Notes: a model not told the origin generated them from the sequence alone. A stretch of 64,000 bases of DNA from Lophium mytilinum (GCA_010093605.1 MU004196.1:336255-400254), one strand, 5' to 3'; positions 11,747 to 22,859 are shown, counted from the stretch's first letter. Numbers and translations are program-made.

Positions 11747-13591
11747 TCATTCGCATGGCTGCTCAAAGACGTCGTCGAATGAATCTGGCAGTGCAGAGGT
11801 GTGAATGGGCCTCAAAGCAGTCTTGTGCATCTTCCGCCAAGATTTGATTTTCTCAAGTGCGGAGTCCGTCAATCGCACCGGTTGCTCGCTCCAGAGCCGG
11901 GTGTTTTTGGCCTCGACGCCCCAAAGCTGATCCACCTTCACGTAGGCTCTTTGAGGCATTTGCAAAGAGTCGCTACGCAACTCAAGCAGTGGCGTGTTGT
12001 CGTGGCTGAAAGTATAATCGCCCTCGATAGCCAAGTGCCTGATACGCCCGAGGAGTCCGTCTGGTCCCTCGTAGGAACTGGCAACGTCTTTATTCCCAAA
12101 GAGGCAAACCCTGAATGCTTGGATGACTCCGTCTTTCTCGCCCATGATGAGGATGGGCTTGTCGAGATGTCGATGGCGGTCTTCTGTCGGAATTTGGTCA
12201 TGCAAGACCGAGTCAGGGGCAGGGTTTGAGGCGAATCGTGCGATGTCTCCAGGGATCCATGCGTTCAGGTTTGGTCCCTTTGCCTCCCGGCATACTTTAC
12301 GCGATCCCTCGACTCTTCTGTTCTCCTGGTGGATCAAGGCCAACGACTCCTCGCTAATACGAATATCCACGGGGACGTAGTCGAAAATGTTTCGGTGTAG
12401 GTACTTTTGTTCGACCCGAAAGGTGGTTTCGATTTTCAGCCAGCTTAGCTCAGGCAGCATGCTGGATTTGAAGTCGTAGTATATCAGCTTGAACGGTCCT
12501 CCTTTACCATCAGCGTGGTAGAACACCATGAACCTTTCCCTAAGTACTTGATTTTTCAGTGCGTCTTCGCGATTCTTCATGGTCGAGCCTCCAAAGGTTG
12601 TTATGGGGAGAAACGAGGCGCTTCCATCCTCATCGTGAATCTCTGTCACAAGGACAGGCCGGCCGAAGAATTTCTCTTTATCGACTTGTTGGTGGAGCAT
12701 AGAACCGACTACCTCCGGCTTGGCAGCCAGCATGGCCACGGTTCCTGGGACAAGTTGACCCGGGCGAAATTGGGCGGTAATAAATCTTCCTTGGGTCCTA
12801 GACACCCAAGACTCCTTGGACCGACCAGGTACGACCTTGTCAGCCGTTGTCACAATAGCCTCAAGATCTAGTTTTTCGATGTCTACAACCGACCCGCCTT
12901 GGTCTAAATACAGTTCTACCGCCTTGGTGTCGACCCAGAACTTCCTCGTCAGGTTGACCCGGCAGTGTACCTGAATCTGGTTGGACTTATAAACCAGCCC
13001 CAGCGTTATCGGTGGCGGGTCGTCCGTTTTTTCCTCCTCGTTTCCGCCTCGGGCGTCTGCATCACCCTTCTCCGGATAGTCAAAGCAGTCAACCGAGTCC
13101 GCCAGCATTGGGTAAAACGCCAACTTCTGCTTAGCACGGTCGTGCTGTACTACAATGATCGGCCCCTCCGCCAGCTTCGCCAGAGTGGTTTCGTCCACGT
13201 TGTCCGTGCAGATCCAGTCCTTCAGTCCGTTGTCGTTGCGTAGCCGGCAGATCCGCCCTTCTCTTGGGCCATCTCGCCAGGACCTTTCGGGAAGAGATAG
13301 TGTGGTTGGGGCCGTGGGCAGAACATACGGTCGCTTCGTTGCTGCCTTCCCATTTTGGGTAAATCTTTTCCGCTGCCTTGGTCTACCGGCCTTGGACCTA
13401 GACGGCGTGGAGGTCTCGGCACGCGGTGGGGTAGGCGGAGTCAACGGCCTGTGTGGTGGAGCCCATGGAGGTGGAGTGGAGGGTGGAGTGGGGCCTGATT
13501 GCCGCCAGTTGCTAGCCGTCGGGGCAGGAGAAGGGGTTTGCAGCTTGTGTGGTGGAATGTAGAGAGGCTGACGGGGCCCTTGCTCAGGCAT
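11747..13591 (-). CDS. Repeated-module protein A (uncharacterised family)
   Basis: Single-exon gene, 614 residues, first of four related genes in this window. Residues 1-100 are Pro/Ser/Thr-rich, with a basic patch around residues 69-76 (GRPRQRKR) that could be a nuclear signal or AT-hook-like. Three diverged modules follow at about 105-250, 281-430 and 446-590. Module 2 is clearest: VPGTVAMLAAKPEV, SMLHQQV, FFGRPVLVTE, ASFLPITTFGG, and it closes with SWLKIETTFRVEQKYL. Module 3 repeats the plan: IPGDIARF, SVLHDQI, KPILIMGEKDGV, PLLEL, AYVKVDQLWGVEAKNTRLW. No membrane segment and no signal peptide. I do not recognise a named family; the module outline recalls the PemK/MazF beta-barrel, but that is inference. 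The ATG at 13591 is the first in frame. Confidence 0.72.
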   Translation of the reverse strand: MPEQGPRQPLYIPPHKLQTPSPAPTASNWRQSGPTPPSTPPPWAPPHRPLTPPTPPRAETSTPSRSKAGRPRQRKRFTQNGKAATKRPYVLPTAPTTLSLPERSWRDGPREGRICRLRNDNGLKDWICTDNVDETTLAKLAEGPIIVVQHDRAKQKLAFYPMLADSVDCFDYPEKGDADARGGNEEEKTDDPPPITLGLVYKSNQIQVHCRVNLTRKFWVDTKAVELYLDQGGSVVDIEKLDLEAIVTTADKVVPGRSKESWVSRTQGRFITAQFRPGQLVPGTVAMLAAKPEVVGSMLHQQVDKEKFFGRPVLVTEIHDEDGSASFLPITTFGGSTMKNREDALKNQVLRERFMVFYHADGKGGPFKLIYYDFKSSMLPELSWLKIETTFRVEQKYLHRNIFDYVPVDIRISEESLALIHQENRRVEGSRKVCREAKGPNLNAWIPGDIARFASNPAPDSVLHDQIPTEDRHRHLDKPILIMGEKDGVIQAFRVCLFGNKDVASSYEGPDGLLGRIRHLAIEGDYTFSHDNTPLLELRSDSLQMPQRAYVKVDQLWGVEAKNTRLWSEQPVRLTDSALEKIKSWRKMHKTALRPIHTSALPDSFDDVFEQPCE

Positions 13592-14802
13592 GTTTACGAG
13601 TCTTCTTCCAACTGATCTATGGCGTAAGTGTCGTCTGAGGCGATAATCGAGGGTCGATCCAAGTGGGCGACGGTAGGTGTGTTAGGAAGTTGTCAGGCTC
13701 CGGAGGCCGGCGTACGAGGTGGGAGATATTGGTATGGGGAGAATGTTTGGTAATCGAAGCGCTTATCGGTATGGAAAGACGCTGTCAAGAAGCTGGAGCA
13801 TGCGTATCGAGTCAGCGAATCAGAAAGAATGTCGGATGCTGGAAGTGGGCAAGAGGTGGTCAAGCAATGTTTGAGATACACCAAAAGTGTGCGTGACTTA
13901 CACAAGATACGTGCTTAGGAGGATCACAGTGGTCCAAGAGTCGGATTCGGATTGCTTCAGGTACGTATGGAAGAGAAAGACTGGATATCTGGAGCTTGCG
14001 AGCGCGCGCCTGCTAGAACGCTGGATTGAATGAAGTAGCCTTGCGCCTACGCTCATTGAAACATTCTATGAGTTAACATCCAGGTAAATTAGGTGAATAC
14101 AATGGCTAGTGGCCACGAGCGAGCTCGGTCATCCAGTGTGTGGCTGATGGCCGTCTAGTGCCGTCCGCAGCCGAGCGTGGATACGCGAAGGACCTATACT
14201 AGTATAGTAATCGCAAGCTGGCGTCTCTGAACGTTCACCGCCCGTGTCCTCTTCGGACTGTGAGTGGGAGGGTAGGGATTCAAGGTAGGAATATTGGGCC
14301 TCCACGTGTCTTTTAGTGTGTGGTGTCTTGTAAACTGGATCCATGGTTCGATATCAATGGTAACCATGGCTTGGTGATGGTAGGACCCTGGAACCCCTTT
14401 CTTCTTACGCAACTTCACAGTGTACCAATCTCACGCAAGCGAATTAAAGGTCACGTTGAACTCCATTATACGACTTCTTGCTTCGAATTACATCAATTTA
14501 CTTCACGAGCACGAGAATCTCTATTGACAAGAAGAGCATCAGCTCATCCGGCCCTCCGTCCTCGTACTCGCAAAACGTTCCTATAGTCTAACTACAAGAA
14601 AGTCCCCCCTGAAGGTTGGAGTACTAGGACATACCCGCCGCCACTCCTCATGCCGTCCACCACATTCCTGATCTGTGTTGGACATGCATCAATGCCAACA
14701 AGTCACTGCTCACGAGCGTTAGTATGCAGAATGGCCAGCGTCGTGAGGAATGACATACTCCCAGTGCTGTTCCCGTAGACAGGAACACGCTCGGGTCCGG
14801 AC
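13592..14802. other. Intergenic, promoter of protein A
   Basis: Upstream of A and downstream of the small secreted-protein gene. I see no gene and no clear repeat. Confidence 0.45.
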
Positions 14803-15246
14803 TCAGTTGGTCGTGCGCGGTTTGGCATGCTCCGGCTCCTTGGTACTAGTCGGGGCCTCCGTCGTGCGAGCACCGCCACCCTCGTGCTCCGACTTCAGCT
14901 TCTGGAACTCCTGGAAGTTCTGCCAGTCCTCGTAGTCCTTGGAGTCCTGGTCGTCGCTGTCTTTGCCGTGCTTTTCGGGCTTTTCGGACTTGTCGTCCTT
15001 CTTACCCGCATTCGAGCGCTTCTCGAAGGTGGTGGGCGGCGGCGGGTGGTAGCGGTGAGGCCTATAATGGGGATCCCAGATGGGGAGGCCGTAATGTGGC
15101 GTCCATGGACGCGTGGTAGGGGTCGTGGCGGGGGTGGAGGGGGTGATTGCGCTCGCGGTGACCACGGTGGCCGCCGGCGAGGTGTGCTGGGCGGCGGTGG
15201 TGGAGGTAGCGACGGCTACAAGGCCGAGGAGGGCAAAGTTGACCAT
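14803..15246 (-). CDS. Small secreted protein, cysteine-free, Thr/Pro- and Lys/Asp-rich
   Basis: Single-exon gene, 147 residues. Residues 1-19 (MVNFALLGLVAVATSTTAA) look like a signal peptide with cleavage near TAA-Q. Residues 20-70 are Thr/Pro/Ala-rich, a likely O-glycosylated spacer. A His/Pro-rich patch (HYRPHRYHPPPP) follows, then a hydrophilic region alternating Lys, Asp and Glu (KKDDKSEKPEKHGKDSDDQ). There is no cysteine, so it is not a classical disulfide-rich effector. A possible KR-type processing site (FEKRS) lies near residue 76. It sits between repeated-module genes A and B but shares nothing with them. A TATA box lies 85 bp upstream. Function unknown; a cell-wall or secreted protein is the safest reading. 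Confidence 0.6.
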   Translation of the reverse strand: MVNFALLGLVAVATSTTAAQHTSPAATVVTASAITPSTPATTPTTRPWTPHYGLPIWDPHYRPHRYHPPPPTTFEKRSNAGKKDDKSEKPEKHGKDSDDQDSKDYEDWQNFQEFQKLKSEHEGGGARTTEAPTSTKEPEHAKPRTTN

Positions 15247-15330
15247 TTTGGGTGGTGGGCTGGAGGCTGTTTGGGGGAGTTGGGGAGGGGTGAGTTGAGA
15301 TGAGGAAGGGTTTGTGGGTGGGCGACGCTC

Positions 15331-15338
15331 CTTATATA
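15331..15338 (-). promoter_or_regulatory. TATA box of the small secreted-protein gene
   Basis: TATATAAG on the minus strand, 85 bp upstream of the ATG at 15246. Sequence and spacing are good for a core promoter. Confidence 0.55.
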
Positions 15339-15837
15339 CTTTTTTTGAATATTGAAAGGTGGGTAGTGTGGTTTGAATATATGGAACGTGACCATATGTT
15401 CACATAAGCGACGTAATGACAATGATTCACGAGATATAGAGCCACTGGGTGAGAAGTTTCGTCCTTGGTTGATCCCGAACATGTACCTGGAACTATCATT
15501 TGTGGCCTCGCACCATTATCAAAGTTCGAAAATCGAGAACAATGAGAGTCAACGTAGTCTGAATCATTAGTTCAGGGGCACAGATATACAGCTGCACGGC
15601 TTCCACTCTTGCTCGCTTGACACCACTGCAAGGAGTGGCTCAGCGAGCAAGCATTCAATCAGTCCAAAGTTGATCTGAACTCAACTGCATTGACGTTGAT
15701 GTCGCTTCTGGAGTTTGAAAAGTCCAATGGTGCACTCCAAGCAGTGGCAACAGTGCCCAAACACTATAAACACCTAATCCCCAAGCTGCCGACCTCCGCT
15801 CCGGAATCGTACCAAAACTTCCACAAAATCACACATC
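15339..15837. other. Intergenic
   Basis: Gap upstream of the secreted-protein TATA box and downstream of gene B. No gene or repeat was recognised. Confidence 0.4.
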
Positions 15838-17934
15838 CTACCGCCAATATACTCGCGGGACGCAAGACCCAGTCTTGATCGGCCGTCCTAGTACCAACCG
15901 ACCATTCAGAACCCCAATCGCGCGGTCCGCTTCTTCCTTCGTTGGCAGCTCGACGAAGCAGAACGATGGGTTTCGGCCAGCGACGTGGTCCCAGTCCATT
16001 AGTATGCGCTTGACGGTGAAACCGCTCTTGGTGATCAGAGCATGGACATCCGATGCCTTTGCTTTGTAGATAAGACTACCGATGTAGATACGGCAGCCGC
16101 TCGCGTTGTCGTCGTTGGTGTTATCGGTTAGCGCTAGGTTGGTACCGTCAGATTCGCAGTGTGTATGGGAAGATGGTTTCGTCGGAGGGGCTGCGGGTGG
16201 CGCTTCAAATGCTGCAGGTGGTCGAGACAAAGGAGCATACTGCGTGGAGCCTGATAGCATTGATGGAGTAGGAGAATGCGTAGGCAGTTTATGTGGGACG
16301 GGTGGCTGGAAAGTATCCTGCTGGGTTACCTGAGTCTGCTTTGCCCATCCTGGATGTTCGACCGTCTCCGGAGCGTTCCCTTCCTCCTCGTCCGACATCG
16401 ATACTGCTAGTCCGGGAATGTACGGATGCTGCCCACGGATGGCATCCATCGTCTCCGAGAGCATGTCGGAACCGTACAACAGGTACTGGATTCGGTAATC
16501 CTGGAGAATCTTCACCTCACCAGCAGCTAGATGTATAGGCGTCGTACTCCAAGCTTTGAGGTTTGTATATTCGACCCAGTATTCCTTGTCGACTTTCACG
16601 TAGCAGAGGCTACGGAATTGCGGAGATCCCGACTTAAGCTTGAGTATCGGAGCGAAGTCGTGGGACTGAGCACCAAATCCATCGATCGCGAGGCTAGATG
16701 TCGGAGGATAACCTCCCAGACAATTGATCCGAGTGATAGGGTCCTGACTGTTGTTCCAAATCACGTGGACTTTGACCATCCCGTTGACCTTACCCGTTAC
16801 TAGGCAAGGCAACCCGAAGATGTTGATGGTGTCATCTTTCGTTTGCGCGTGCAGCACAGATGGTTCGCTCAGGACAGGCGGCAAGTAGCAGACGAACCCT
16901 TCTTCAAAGTCCCTCCATCGAAGTGGTCGCCCTTCCCCGCTAATGATCGTACCCAGTGGATGCTCCTGTACTATGGCAGCTTGGGCTCTCAGACTGTTCA
17001 ATGACTCGGCATCGAGAACGATCTTCTTTGAGCTGTCCCCATCTGGCCGGAAGAGTTTGAGGTACTTGGCTTCGATACGGTACTTGGTGATCAGCTGAAC
17101 GAAAGTTTGCTTTGTCAATCGCCCCGAGTACATCCCCTTCCCTACGCCAGGAGTTACCACCTCAAACCCATGGTCCTTCGACTTGATCTTGTCCTGCAGT
17201 AGCACGTACTGCTGTCGCGACACGCGGTTGAAGAATCCATCGGTTTTCGTCTGAGCATTCAACTCTTGGACTGTCCTGTTCCCCATGGTCGTCGAGATGA
17301 CGTAGAAAGACACTATCCCAGTCGATACTTCAAAGTCCGCAATCAACGCTGGATGGTGGAAGAATTCCTGTCTCGTCTGCTGCTGGAAGATGATCGAGTC
17401 TGGCGCAATCGATGTCTTCGGCGGAAGCCAAGCCAGAGTTCCTGGAACCAGCATGTAGTACTGTTGCAGAACCTCCAGCGAACGACCCTCGAGAAACAGG
17501 GGGGCTACAAGATCTGGGGTAGATGATCTTCGCTTCCACGTCTTCCACTCGGTATAGGGCAGTAGGAACTCCGTCTCAACTCGATACTGCTTCCGGATGT
17601 CCACCCACTGCACGGACCATGGCTTGTTTGACGAGCGTCCGTACTTCAGCTCCTTGGATTGCATCTCCGGATCGTGGTATGGGCTCTCCAGTGGAAGATA
17701 CCAACGACCACTCTGCGCTACTTCGTCTATCCCTGGGCCGCCGTTCACGATTGGTAGGAAGGAAACCATGTTTCCAGTCCCCCAAACTTCCATCACCACT
17801 ACTTGGTTTCCATAATGCATGTCTGGAAGCTCTTGGCTCGGGAGTAGCGGCTTGTGGATTACTCCTTTCTGGGCGAGGGTGTGGATGGTGCCGCAGCGGA
17901 TGCGATTGTCCATGTTGGCGAGGTGCTGTGCCAT
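15838..17934 (-). CDS. Repeated-module protein B with C-terminal RRM
   Basis: Single exon, 698 residues from the ATG at 17934. An in-frame ATG at 18018 would add 28 residues; I prefer 17934 because its context (ACAATGGC) is better and the product then starts like paralogue C. Three modules lie at about 15-150, 160-300 and 345-490. Module 2 reads VPGTLAWLPPKTSI, DSIIFQQQ, FFHHPALIADFE, IVSFYVISTT, YRIEAKYL; module 3 has SVLHAQT, GLPCLVTGKVNGMVKV, YVKVDKEYWVEYTNL. A Pro-rich linker follows. Residues about 614-690 are an RNA-recognition motif with RNP2-like IYIGSL and an RNP1-like segment NPSFCFVEL, two helices between. Combining an RRM with these modules suggests an RNA-related, probably intracellular role. 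Closest relative in the window is C. Confidence 0.75.
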   Translation of the reverse strand: MAQHLANMDNRIRCGTIHTLAQKGVIHKPLLPSQELPDMHYGNQVVVMEVWGTGNMVSFLPIVNGGPGIDEVAQSGRWYLPLESPYHDPEMQSKELKYGRSSNKPWSVQWVDIRKQYRVETEFLLPYTEWKTWKRRSSTPDLVAPLFLEGRSLEVLQQYYMLVPGTLAWLPPKTSIAPDSIIFQQQTRQEFFHHPALIADFEVSTGIVSFYVISTTMGNRTVQELNAQTKTDGFFNRVSRQQYVLLQDKIKSKDHGFEVVTPGVGKGMYSGRLTKQTFVQLITKYRIEAKYLKLFRPDGDSSKKIVLDAESLNSLRAQAAIVQEHPLGTIISGEGRPLRWRDFEEGFVCYLPPVLSEPSVLHAQTKDDTINIFGLPCLVTGKVNGMVKVHVIWNNSQDPITRINCLGGYPPTSSLAIDGFGAQSHDFAPILKLKSGSPQFRSLCYVKVDKEYWVEYTNLKAWSTTPIHLAAGEVKILQDYRIQYLLYGSDMLSETMDAIRGQHPYIPGLAVSMSDEEEGNAPETVEHPGWAKQTQVTQQDTFQPPVPHKLPTHSPTPSMLSGSTQYAPLSRPPAAFEAPPAAPPTKPSSHTHCESDGTNLALTDNTNDDNASGCRIYIGSLIYKAKASDVHALITKSGFTVKRILMDWDHVAGRNPSFCFVELPTKEEADRAIGVLNGRLVLGRPIKTGSCVPRVYWR

Positions 17935-19306
17935 TGTAGCAGGTGGTGTAAGCTGTATGTTGTTGTGAGCTGTGTTTTTGTGTTTCTTGTGACTGGGGCT
18001 CAAGCGAAGATCTTTCATACGGGAATTGTCTGCGAACTTTTAAGGTGTTCTAGCGGCTTCGAGAGGGAATTGGGTTGCTTGTGTGGTGTGCTGAAGGCGG
18101 GTGGCTTTGTGGGAGCAAGCAGAAAGGGCAGTTTGTCTATGCTAGGTGCTAGTTCCGCTGGTTAGTAGAGGTCGTGGATGAATGAATCAAAGGATTTCAC
18201 CTTGCTGCTTGGTTAGCGTGTAAAGTAAACAGTGGTGCGTGTTACATTCGATCCGAGCTTAACCCGTGTTGAGGTGCTCCCAACGACGCCTCTCAGGTGT
18301 AAAACAAGGACGCAAAGCGGCTTGAATCGAAGTCCGAGACTCTCGACCCACATCAAGGACTACATGATACGGCTAAGAAGTTTAGGAGGCTGAAATCATA
18401 GTTGTAGATCTGGCGGCCCGAATTGTAGGACTGTAAACTTACATCTTATGTTTCACTTCTGGAGCGCGCTCAAGTACTTCTTACGGCGTTGCGGCGTCAC
18501 CAAGGATGAGTTGTTTGAGAGACGATATACACTACACAGAAATTAACTAAACATGCCCCCAAGAAAAGATCTTGGAGAAGACTTCCTTGAGTGAATTGCA
18601 AGTGATACAATACCAGGCCATGAGTTTGAACACAGGAATATCACTGCTTGAGTACCGCTTTTGCACGCTGGTTGCTACTGTCAGAGGTAGCCCCATCGCG
18701 AGTATAGCTTATGATCAAGAGGAAGCTCAGAATACACTGTCTACAACTTGACATCACGCCTCGATTGTGGTCACCCCATGGGCCCCCTCCTGGTAGTGGT
18801 GAAGCACTGTGTACAGAGCTATGGCTTGTCACTGTAGTTGTACAGCAAGCGGTAGGTCACTTCCCTTTCAGAAGGTGAAGATTAACAATGAGGCAAATGA
18901 GATCTCCGGTCAGACATATATGGATCAAAGCTGAAGTCTTTAGTTCAGCCTACCGCATACCCAAAGACGTGGCACGCAAATCGAGTTCATGCGCCTGAGA
19001 ACTTCAGGTATTGTTGTCATAGTAACCAGGATATAGAAGTTCCCATTTGAATCTGAAATACTACCTAAGCATGGGCCTTGGAGTTCCCCTACGTGATCTA
19101 CAGCCCACGCCAGAGGCCGCAAGACACTCCAAAAAGGCTGACATTCCACCAGAGCATGCTCAAAAAGGGTGCCTTCTCTACTCCATCGGAAAAAAAAATA
19201 TCAAGATAGACCCACATAAGCCACAATACTACAATACGAGCAGCTACCACGTAGCAACAGGAATTGGGCCTCCATGGGGCCGCGCCTTGTCTTGTGTTGT
19301 GCACGG
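17935..19306. other. Intergenic, promoter of protein B
   Basis: No gene recognised. The short frames here have neither protein-like composition nor plausible splice partners. Confidence 0.45.
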
Positions 19307-21289
19307 TCAATTCTCCCAAAAGAAGTTTACAATCCTCTCTTGGAACAATTGAGGTCTATTATCCGCACCTCCTTGGCTAGGCTGATTACCTAGGAATGGC
19401 GCCCCAGCGCTCGTGGTTCTAGGGGGAATATAAGGTGACGAGATATTAGTTGAGTATTGAGGAGGTTGACCGCCTTGATTCAACACTGGCATCCCGAATG
19501 GTCCATAAGGGGGTCCTTGTGTGGCATGAGGATGAGGCGTAGGCGCATATAGACGAGAAAATTGTGCGGGCCCTGGAGCCATAGATCCCGAACCAAATGT
19601 CGCTTGCCCTGTGTGCTGGTGAGGCCACTGGTGCTGGATACTGACTGGCAGCTGCGGCGGCCCTCCGTAGGTTTGGTGAAAGTGTTGATTGTAATGGTCG
19701 TGGCGGAGACGAGGTGTGCCCTGGAAGTTAGGTACGGTCTGCTGTACCCTAGTAGGGCCACTGTGTTGCTCATTTTCTTGGCCGTATGGCATCGAAACTG
19801 CCAGTGCGTGGCAGAATGGATGATTTCCGGCGAGGGCCTCCTCCGTTGACTTCGATATCACGGTAATGTCAAGATGATGTCGTCGTCGATACTCCCGAAT
19901 AGTCTCCAACGCAGATGGGTCTAAGAAAACTGGAGTCGGACTCCACGCTCGGAGATTTATGTACTCGACGTAGTAGTCTTTCTCAACTATAACGAAGGTC
20001 AGCTTCAGCGTCTGAGGCGATCTGAGTCCCAGGTTCAGAAGTGGGGTATCGTCATGAGCTTTAGCACCATAACCCTCAATTGCAAGGTACACACTACGTT
20101 CCCGGCGATCTGTCACTTTGTTTCCTGGGAGCGCTGTTGTGATTGGAATTTCACCAAATGTCCGCATCGGTAGCACTCGCACCATGCCGTTCTTTTTCCC
20201 AGTAACGAGACATGCGCGTCCGTATATGTTGATCTTATTCTGTGCAGTTTGTTCATGCAGAACGGTCGGATTCGGAAGGTGATCGGGTAAAAGATAGACT
20301 TTGCCATCCTCTATTTCTTCCCATCTTGGTGGCGCATCCGGTACGGCCGTAGGTGGTCTCATCAAGGGGTGTGCCACAGCAAGTGCCTCTTGTGCCCTGA
20401 TTAAATCCAAAGACGCGTCGTCGAGTATGATACGGTCCTTGTTTCTGCTGGGGACACTAGAGCCGAGGTAGATGTACTCAATCTGAAACTTTTCCTTTAC
20501 GTTCAAGAAGCTCTGTTTAAATAAGGGGGCGGAGTCTTCCCTCAGAACGGCGACCTTGAAGCCGTAATCTACGGAGTTGTCTTTTTTGTCCACCAGAACG
20601 AGATACTCGTCTCGTAAAGCGCGATTGAAAAATTTATCAGATGCCCTCTCTGTATTGATCTGCTTGAAGGTCTTGTTGCCCATTGTCGTGGACAGGTGGA
20701 ATGTTACAATTCCCGAAGTCCGGTCGAACTCAGTCACTACCACAGGCCGACCAAAGATTTTGGAGTAGGCGACTTGTTTGAAGATGATAGAGTTAACATG
20801 GATCTGCTCTGATTGGGGAAGCCAGACCATGACCCCGGGTGTGTAAACCGCGAAAGCATTCAATAGCTCTAGGCACTGGCCAGACAAGATCGTAGGATGT
20901 ATCGAAAAGGGGCCGTCTGGTTCAATGTATTGACGAAGGAATATCTCTTCGATTTCGTACCGCTTTCTGATGTCTACCCATCGTGGAGCCCATACTAACC
21001 TCGACTGTGGGGCAAACGCAATCTGCAGCGTGGCACTCCCATTGCCTTTGTAGTGCCCCTGGAGGCTCTCAAGAGGAAAATACCAGCGATGGTCATTTGG
21101 TCTCTCCTGAGCGTCGGGTATTGCGTCTGCGTCGCACAGGGTGGGATATATCGTCGCAATGCTGGTGTGATGCCCTACTACCACTACCGGATGGCCATAG
21201 TATTGCGTCGGTAGGCCTTGCGCAGTGAGGGTAGACTTCTTCATGTCTTCCTTGTGGAGCCAGTAGAATTGGCCGATTTGGGTCGCCAT
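19307..21289 (-). CDS. Repeated-module protein C with Pro/Gln/His-rich tail
   Basis: Single exon, 660 residues from the ATG at 21289. Three modules occupy about 10-150, 155-310 and 325-490. Module 1 keeps YYGHPVVVVGHH; module 2 reads TPGVMVWLPQSEQI, SIIFKQV, IFGRPVVVTEFD, IVTFHLSTTMGN and FQIEYIYL; module 3 has VYLLPDHLPNPTVLHEQT, GRACLVTGKKNGMVRV and FVIVEKDYYVEYINLRAW. The stretch TTMGN...FFNR...YLVL is shared almost residue by residue with B, so B and C look like a recent duplication. Where B carries an RRM, C has a low-complexity tail of about 150 residues rich in Pro, Gln, Gly and His, of a kind often found in proteins that self-associate. Function unknown. Confidence 0.74.
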   Translation of the reverse strand: MATQIGQFYWLHKEDMKKSTLTAQGLPTQYYGHPVVVVGHHTSIATIYPTLCDADAIPDAQERPNDHRWYFPLESLQGHYKGNGSATLQIAFAPQSRLVWAPRWVDIRKRYEIEEIFLRQYIEPDGPFSIHPTILSGQCLELLNAFAVYTPGVMVWLPQSEQIHVNSIIFKQVAYSKIFGRPVVVTEFDRTSGIVTFHLSTTMGNKTFKQINTERASDKFFNRALRDEYLVLVDKKDNSVDYGFKVAVLREDSAPLFKQSFLNVKEKFQIEYIYLGSSVPSRNKDRIILDDASLDLIRAQEALAVAHPLMRPPTAVPDAPPRWEEIEDGKVYLLPDHLPNPTVLHEQTAQNKINIYGRACLVTGKKNGMVRVLPMRTFGEIPITTALPGNKVTDRRERSVYLAIEGYGAKAHDDTPLLNLGLRSPQTLKLTFVIVEKDYYVEYINLRAWSPTPVFLDPSALETIREYRRRHHLDITVISKSTEEALAGNHPFCHALAVSMPYGQENEQHSGPTRVQQTVPNFQGTPRLRHDHYNQHFHQTYGGPPQLPVSIQHQWPHQHTGQATFGSGSMAPGPAQFSRLYAPTPHPHATQGPPYGPFGMPVLNQGGQPPQYSTNISSPYIPPRTTSAGAPFLGNQPSQGGADNRPQLFQERIVNFFWEN

Positions 21290-22859
21290 TTCGGGTATTG
21301 TGGTCACCTTTTCTGAGGTATGGTATGGTCGGAGTGGTGTGATGGGACAACGAAAGGTGGCAGGGAACGTAGGAGATGGTTTGTTGGCGTTGAACTTTGT
21401 GGATAGTGGTGGGAGGTTTGAAAGGTAGCAGAGGTTTGTTTGTTGTGATGTGCGTAGTTGATGATGATGTGCTTATGAATTTAGGAGGAATTTAGGTAGC
21501 CGTGAAGACGCAGATAAATACCAAGGGAAAAATTCACGCCCAAGCACACATCGCTGTCACTGAATGTGTAGTTCACTGGCTCGCATCCTAGTACCTTCAT
21601 GCAGATGAGCTCCCTCTATAATATCTCTAAAGCAGTAGGCGAGGTTTTATGTCCGCTACAGGCGTTCCGATGCCAACGAAGTGGCGAAGTCACGGATCTA
21701 GTATCTGAGCTTGTTGATCTTTTGGAGCTTCCGTTTTTGCTGCAACTATCAACTAGGCGCTTGTAGTATTGGCCGGGCTCATGAACTTTCTCTAGCCTGG
21801 CGTGACGGCTATCGACGCTGCTGGCGAGGCTATGCTAGAGAGGCCTATTCGTCGCTACACAAAGTAATGCAGGATTCATCTGAGAAGAGGGGTCTTTAGG
21901 ATAATGGCGAGGATTCCTTTGATAAATAAAAGCTGTTCTGCAATCATCCGCGGAAATGGGCGTCCACTGGTAACCTGAGAAAGGCAGCGTTTCGACGACA
22001 CCCCGGATTCTTGACAGACCGATGATTTCTGCTATTTCTCTTGATCAGCGGGAGTCATATATGCGGACGAGTGAGATTTGTGCCGAGCTGATTGAGTTGG
22101 GAGTAATCTGCTATAGATTCGGACTGACTGCGATGCGGCTTCATCACGGACCGCTTTGACAAGGAGTAAGTCCTACAGTTTGGCCACGGCAAACCTACTA
22201 GCACAGAAGGACGCTTGAGCTTTCTGGCATGCATGAAGGCACTGCTGTGGCTTCCTTCACTACTCCTACCTATATGCATGCTAATGGAAGCACCTGGACC
22301 GAGCACGTCTATCCAGGCACCACAACACCTAGCCGTTCAACTTGTTGATCTAGTTAGTGCACACTCGGCCAGCTCAAATACTATCTTAACAACCACTCAG
22401 CTCCGATTGTGCTTGCCCTCGAGCTCCCTCTTACCCATTCCTTATATAAAGCGGCTCAGTGGAGATCCAGGAAAGCTAGGGGCAGTCGGGTAGCAGAGGG
22501 TGGACTCTGGAAAGATATCTTAAAGGTCAACAATCGCCACCAGTTGTGAGTACACAAGGCTTTCATCTCTTAGTACCTTCGACTTCTCCCTCGCGCGTGC
22601 AATCTTGTTTTAACTTGTTAAGCGTCCGTCCAGGCACCAACACTGCAAATATCTACCGTGGCTTTGCTTCCATACCTCCTCACCTCCTCGCCTTTTTCAT
22701 ATACTGACCATCGTCCTTCCAGCACGCTGGATACCCTAGAAAACGCTTCTTGCACTAGCCTGTCCGAATTGGCCATAGCAAAATACTTCCTCGGATGGAC
22801 GATCGTTCATACAGCTTTGATCGCATGAGACAAAAGCTAATGTTTCTCCCTCCGGAAAA
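21290..22859. other. Intergenic, shared divergent promoter of genes C and D
   Basis: Genes C (minus) and D (plus) start from opposite sides of this 1.6-kb gap. A pyrimidine-rich stretch (22560-22740) precedes D. No other gene recognised. Confidence 0.45.
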
